Shown piece by piece: positions 6,532 through 8,838 of a stretch of 8,838 bases of DNA. The notes beneath the pieces are model-generated. The model was not told the DNA's origin, searched no databases, and saw only the letters and a list, made by a program, of their open reading frames with translations. Each line of letters begins with the position of its first letter. Position 1 is the stretch's first letter. The stretch spans positions 1 through 8,838 of the forward strand of contig PKRJ01000091.1 in assembly GCA_017577365.1 (NCBI GenBank), in the 5' to 3' direction. A program made the position numbers and the translations under genes. The DNA is from Gammaproteobacteria bacterium (GTDB taxonomy: Bacteria; Pseudomonadota; Gammaproteobacteria; Steroidobacterales; Rariloculaceae).

Positions 6532-6882
6532 TCAAATCGCGAGGCGGCTTTGCAGCATCGCGAAGCTGACCGGTTTCGTCAAATGCAGATTGAAGCCCGC
6601 TTCTCGTGCTGCAGCACGATCTTTCTCGCGGCCGTAACCGGTGAGCGCAATCAGCCGTATGCGCGCGAGCTCGGGCAGACGACGCGCACGGCGAGCGATC
6701 TCGTAGCCGTCGATACCGGGCAGATCGATATCGAGGATCGCGGTATCGGGCTTTCCTGCAACGAGCTTCTCGAGACCTTCGAGACCGTTCGCCGCCGTTT
6801 CGACGTCGTGTCCCGACGCCTCGAGCAATACACGCAAACCTTCGCGTGAATCGTCGTCGTCTTCCACGACGAGTATGCGCAT
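6532..6882 (-). CDS. Stand-alone CheY-like response regulator (receiver domain only)
   Basis: A receiver domain accepts a phosphate from a histidine kinase and passes it on or alters a protein contact. The 116 residues form one complete receiver and nothing else: acidic pocket D8/D9/D10 (LVVEDDDD), phospho-acceptor D51 in ILDIDLPGIDG, T81 in LIALTG, and K103 in LTKP. There is no DNA-binding or enzymatic output domain, so it probably acts in a phosphorelay or by protein contact. It lies 91 nt upstream of the hemerythrin gene on the same strand and probably opens the operon that ends with the hybrid kinase, which is the natural candidate partner. The ATG at 6882 has only a weak ribosome site. 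Its sequence resembles the kinase's own receiver (both LPxIDG and LxALTG), as expected for this subfamily. Confidence 0.92.
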   Translation of the reverse strand: MRILVVEDDDDSREGLRVLLEASGHDVETAANGLEGLEKLVAGKPDTAILDIDLPGIDGYEIARRARRLPELARIRLIALTGYGREKDRAAAREAGFNLHLTKPVSFAMLQSRLAI

Positions 6883-7019
6883 CGTTTCGATCGGCTAATC
6901 CAATGACGAAAGAATTGACCGCGAGGGACTAGTCCTGGAGCGGTGATAAGCGACGGCACGGCCGAAGCCCGAGCGATTCTCTCGCAACCGATCCCGAACA
7001 TGCAAGGCCGCAAGACGGC
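6883..7019. other. Upstream region of the receiver operon with a 10-bp palindrome
   Basis: This 137-bp gap would carry the promoter of the receiver-hemerythrin-HAD-kinase operon. The perfect palindrome GGACTAGTCC (6926-6935) ends 43 nt before the receiver start, a suitable place for an operator. I could not pick out a convincing -35/-10 pair. No gene is seen here. Confidence 0.35.
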
Positions 7020-7406
7020 TCATCTGACCCGAACCGCCAATTCTCTTCTCGAGCCGCCGGTGATATAGCTCGCCGAGTGCATGTCCTCGAGCCGCCAGTC
7101 GATATCGGACAGACGTCCGCCGGATCGCTTTCCCCACGCGCTTTCGAAGCGGTCGCCGTCGGTGACGACCATGAGGTTCACGTCGTCGCGATGAACCGCT
7201 TCGTCTGCTTCGAGCGCAGACAGAGTGGCCGAATCGGCGAAAGCGAGCAGATTCCACTTACCGCGCGTCGCGCTTCCGCCTTCGCTTTCCTTCGACGCGA
7301 GCACCCACACTTCGTCGATGGCCGAATGGCGTTGCCGCAAAGCGTCGACGTACATTCCAAGCTCCTCGGGTAGCTGCGTCGGTTTGTTGCTGATGTTCTG
7401 CGTCAT
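7020..7406 (-). CDS. Hypothetical protein, 128 residues, unrecognised
   Basis: The frame stays open upstream to 7574, but that part runs into the inverted repeat at 7492-7606 and reads as low-quality sequence. The start is therefore placed at the ATG at 7406 (MTQNISNKPTQLPEELGMYV), with a weak GAGA about 7 nt upstream; another ATG lies at 7436. The protein is soluble, with no signal peptide or membrane segment. It alternates helix-like and strand-like stretches: DEVWVLASKE (31-40), KWNLLAFADSATLSALEADE (50-69), DDVNLMVVTDGDRFESAWG (74-92), then a basic C-terminus. The strand ending in VVTDGD vaguely recalls a nucleotidyltransferase-like fold, but the GS...DxD catalytic pattern is absent, so I assign no function. 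It lies downstream of the pterin dehydratase gene on the same strand, separated by 266 bp that include the repeat. Confidence 0.6.
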   Translation of the reverse strand: MTQNISNKPTQLPEELGMYVDALRQRHSAIDEVWVLASKESEGGSATRGKWNLLAFADSATLSALEADEAVHRDDVNLMVVTDGDRFESAWGKRSGGRLSDIDWRLEDMHSASYITGGSRRELAVRVR

Positions 7407-7491
7407 TGCGCATCTCGCAGGCTCATCCCTTCGCATGCTCGCTAACGCTGACGGTTGACTTGCGGGCTCGATGCCATCGGTCGTCGGTGAG

Positions 7492-7606
7492 GCGGTCTTG
7501 ATGCTGTCGGTCTTCGCGGGACCGCTGTGAACACGTCCCTGTGCGCTGCGGGCTCGCCATCCCCTGGTTCGCACGCTCCCGCGAAGACCGACAGCATCAA
7601 GACCGC
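7492..7606 (+). repeat. Dispersed hairpin repeat, copy B, with perfect 30-bp inverted arms
   Basis: The left arm 7492-7521 (begins gcggtcttgatgctgtcggt) is the exact reverse complement of the right arm 7577-7606 over 30 bp, with a 55-nt centre. The centre holds the core shared with copy A, tgcgggctcgccatcccc at 7547-7564, and an inner stem gtgcg (7541-7545) with cgcac (7570-7574). The element lies 66 bp past the end of the pterin dehydratase gene and 85 bp before the start of the next gene, so both transcripts could carry it as a large hairpin. There is no T-run that would make it a classical terminator, and no transposase. Confidence 0.88.
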
Positions 7607-7672
7607 TCGTTGCCCCATCGGGATCGCGAAATTGCAGCGCGCGCGACGACCGCTGGCATCGAGGCCGCCAAG

Positions 7673-8014
7673 CTAGCGCGTCTTACCCGCGGCATCGCGA
7701 TCGACCTTCGCCGCCAGGTAGAAGTCGCTCTCGGTCAGCCCGTCGATCTTGTGAGTCCAGATCTCGACCGTGCAACGCCCCCAGCCGACGTGAAGATCGG
7801 GATGATGCTGCTCGGCTTCGGCGATCTCTCCTACTCGGTTCGCGAATGCGAGCGCGTCGCGAAAGTTCCTGAACTCGTACGTACGCTCGAGATGCCCCGC
7901 GTCGTTCAATCGCCAACCTTCGCCGAGCTGCGCCAGAAGCTCATCGATACGGCTCCGCTCGAGCGGCGGCACGCCGCCTCGGCACGGGATGCAGGCATGA
8001 TCGGCGAGACTCAT
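7673..8014 (-). CDS. phhB: 4a-hydroxytetrahydrobiopterin dehydratase (pterin-4a-carbinolamine dehydratase)
   Basis: This enzyme dehydrates 4a-hydroxytetrahydropterin, regenerating the pterin cofactor after aromatic amino acid hydroxylation (EC 4.2.1.96). The 113 residues match the usual size of a bacterial enzyme. The signature is intact: EAEQHHPDLHVGWGRCTVEI (65-84) followed by WTHKIDGLTESDF, with the three active-site histidines H70, H71 and H88. The N-terminus has the CxxCRGGVPPL segment (8-17) common in this family. The ATG at 8014 has GGAG 10 nt upstream. No phenylalanine hydroxylase gene is in the window, so a housekeeping pterin role or a distant phhA partner are both possible. The htrA-like gene diverges upstream. 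The family call is firm; the symbol follows from family membership, not from operon context. Confidence 0.93.
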   Translation of the reverse strand: MSLADHACIPCRGGVPPLERSRIDELLAQLGEGWRLNDAGHLERTYEFRNFRDALAFANRVGEIAEAEQHHPDLHVGWGRCTVEIWTHKIDGLTESDFYLAAKVDRDAAGKTR

Positions 8015-8047
8015 CGTCGTCGGTCTCCGTGGTCCTCGTCCTCAGTT

Positions 8048-8090
8048 CGCCGGCCGGCGCTGCGCCCCGGCGTACGCCGTCGGCGCCGAC
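8048..8090. promoter_or_regulatory. Cluster of three 12-bp palindromes in a divergent intergenic region
   Basis: Three perfect palindromes lie within 43 bp: cgccggccggcg (8048-8059), cggcgtacgccg (8068-8079) and gtcggcgccgac (8079-8090). They sit 34-76 bp upstream of the pterin dehydratase start and about 190-230 bp upstream of the protease start. They could be operator sites or local RNA structure; high GC content raises the chance of random palindromes. Confidence 0.35.
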
Positions 8091-8280
8091 CCGATCCATC
8101 GTACACCACTACGGAGCCTTGCACTCGAAAGGCTCAAAATTGCAAGCCCGCGTTGCAGATGTTGGGCGCGCCCCTCGAGAGAATCGCCGCTCCGCCGCCG
8201 TCATCCGTACATATGCGGATGGCATACATCTTGCTCCTAGCGGTGAACTCCACCCTTGCCATCGAGAAATGCGAGCGCGC

Positions 8281-8838
8281 ATGAAGAGAACGGGCTGGGC
8301 CGTGAGCACGGGAATCGTGGTCGCCGCCGTGATCGCCTACACCGTCGCCTCGGCGTGGCCCTTCGTCGACGAGCAGGATTTTCCGACGTTCGCGCCGCTG
8401 CTCGAGCGCGTCCGCCCCGCCGTCGTCAACGTTGCCGTGGTGTCCGCGGCTCCGCCGACCCAAGGCAATCCGTTGCTCGACGATCCCTTCTTTCGCCGAT
8501 TCTTCGAGCTCCCCGACGACTTCGAGTTCCAGCAGCCCCTGCCGCAGCAGGGCGTCGGCTCCGGGGTCATCATCGACGCCGACCGAGGGCTGATCGTCTC
8601 GAATAGCCACGTGGTGCAGAACGCCGACGACATCGTCGTGACGCTCACGGACCGCAGGCAGTTCAACGCCGAGGTCGTCGGCAGCGATCCTGCGACCGAC
8701 GTCGCGCTGCTGCGGATCGAGGCGGACAATCTGAGCGAGATCCCGTTCGGCGATTCCGACGATCTCGACGTCGGAGACTTCGTGCTCGCGATCGGCAACC
8801 CTTTCGGGATCGGACAGACGGCAACGGCCGGAATCGTC
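8281..8838 (+). CDS. HtrA/Deg-family trypsin-like periplasmic serine protease, 3' end cut by window edge
   Basis: Deg/HtrA proteases degrade or refold damaged envelope proteins. 186 codons are visible. Residues 1-25 form a signal peptide or membrane anchor (IVVAAVIAYTVASA), with a possible A-S-A cleavage site. FAPLLERVRPAVVNVAVVS (37-55) is the typical Deg N-terminal strand and is followed by a short LA-loop-like segment (about 56-90, DDPFFRRFFELP). The protease core begins at GVGSGVIID (91-99). Catalytic His110 is in VSNSHVV and catalytic Asp140 in PATDVALLRI. FVLAIGNPFGIGQTATAGIV closes the visible part. The catalytic Ser (GNSGG) and the PDZ domains lie beyond the edge, so DegQ, DegP and DegS types cannot be fully separated; the short LA loop favours DegQ or DegS. 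The ATG at 8281 has only a weak ribosome site (GCGAG). Confidence 0.93.
   Translation, partial: MKRTGWAVSTGIVVAAVIAYTVASAWPFVDEQDFPTFAPLLERVRPAVVNVAVVSAAPPTQGNPLLDDPFFRRFFELPDDFEFQQPLPQQGVGSGVIIDADRGLIVSNSHVVQNADDIVVTLTDRRQFNAEVVGSDPATDVALLRIEADNLSEIPFGDSDDLDVGDFVLAIGNPFGIGQTATAGIV

Noticed and set aside
7459..7470. 12-bp match cttgcgggctcg to repeat copy A at 1622-1633
   Set aside because: The similarity stops after 12 bp and there are no arms, so it may be a remnant or chance and is not listed as a third copy.
7407..7574. N-terminal extension of the hypothetical protein up to 7574
   Set aside because: The extension crosses the inverted repeat and adds Arg/Ser-rich sequence unlike the rest. 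The ATG at 7406 leaves the repeat outside the gene.
8114..8135. Hairpin gagcctt/aaggctc with an 8-nt loop
   Set aside because: The A-run follows on the plus strand, so on neither strand does a T-run follow the stem. It is not a terminator, and a 7-bp stem alone is weak evidence.
8243..8270. Possible sigma-E type promoter (TGAACTC) before the protease gene
   Set aside because: The -35-like element is only partial and there is no TCTGA-like -10 at the right distance.
8213..8284. 23-codon ORF (MRMAYILLLAVNSTLAIEKC...) whose TGA overlaps the protease ATG
   Set aside because: The ATGA overlap could permit translational coupling, but there is no ribosome site upstream and the peptide is short. 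It may be chance, so it is not called a gene.

Overview
This is a GC-rich window of about 8.8 kb with dense, short-spaced genes on both strands. A TamA-type outer-membrane assembly factor, a DegQ/HtrA-like periplasmic protease and a pterin-4a-carbinolamine dehydratase point to a Gram-negative proteobacterium, most likely gamma- or betaproteobacterial. That placement is inferred from gene content; there is no rRNA or other phylogenetic marker here. It looks like ordinary chromosome: no phage, transposase, integrase or CRISPR array is visible.

Layout. (1) 1-1428, minus strand: tamA, cut by the left edge and lacking the end of its beta-barrel. (2) 1429-1960: a mostly non-coding stretch holding the first copy of a hairpin-shaped dispersed repeat (1579-1673) and a likely 33-residue membrane microprotein (1755-1856). 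(3) 1961-3493, plus: a GMC-fold flavoprotein that lacks the usual catalytic residues. (4) 3506-6882, minus: in transcription order a stand-alone receiver protein, a hemerythrin-like protein, a HAD-IIB phosphatase and a hybrid histidine kinase, with gaps of 91, 11 and about 29 nt. This reads as one signalling/stress operon, ending in a hairpin shared with the convergent GMC gene. (5) 7020-7406, minus: an unrecognised 128-residue protein. (6) 7492-7606: the second copy of the dispersed repeat, with perfect 30-bp inverted arms. (7) 7673-8014, minus: pterin carbinolamine dehydratase. (8) 8015-8280: a divergent intergenic region with three 12-bp palindromes clustered within 43 bp. (9) 8281 to the right edge, plus: an HtrA/Deg serine protease, cut before its catalytic serine.

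How the parts may work together. tamA and the htrA-like gene both serve the cell envelope but lie at opposite ends and need not be linked. The receiver, hemerythrin, HAD and kinase genes are the only clear functional block. A kinase with its own C-terminal receiver plus a separate single-domain receiver would suit a phosphorelay, and a di-iron hemerythrin-like protein suggests a link to oxygen, nitric oxide or iron; the signal is unknown.

The most interesting signals are non-coding. Two copies of an approximately 95-115 bp repeat share a conserved core but have different, self-complementary arms. A predicted mRNA stem pairs the Shine-Dalgarno sequence of the hemerythrin gene with an upstream anti-Shine-Dalgarno. 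Most other long open frames, several over 390 codons, are antisense or out-of-frame shadows produced by the high GC content.
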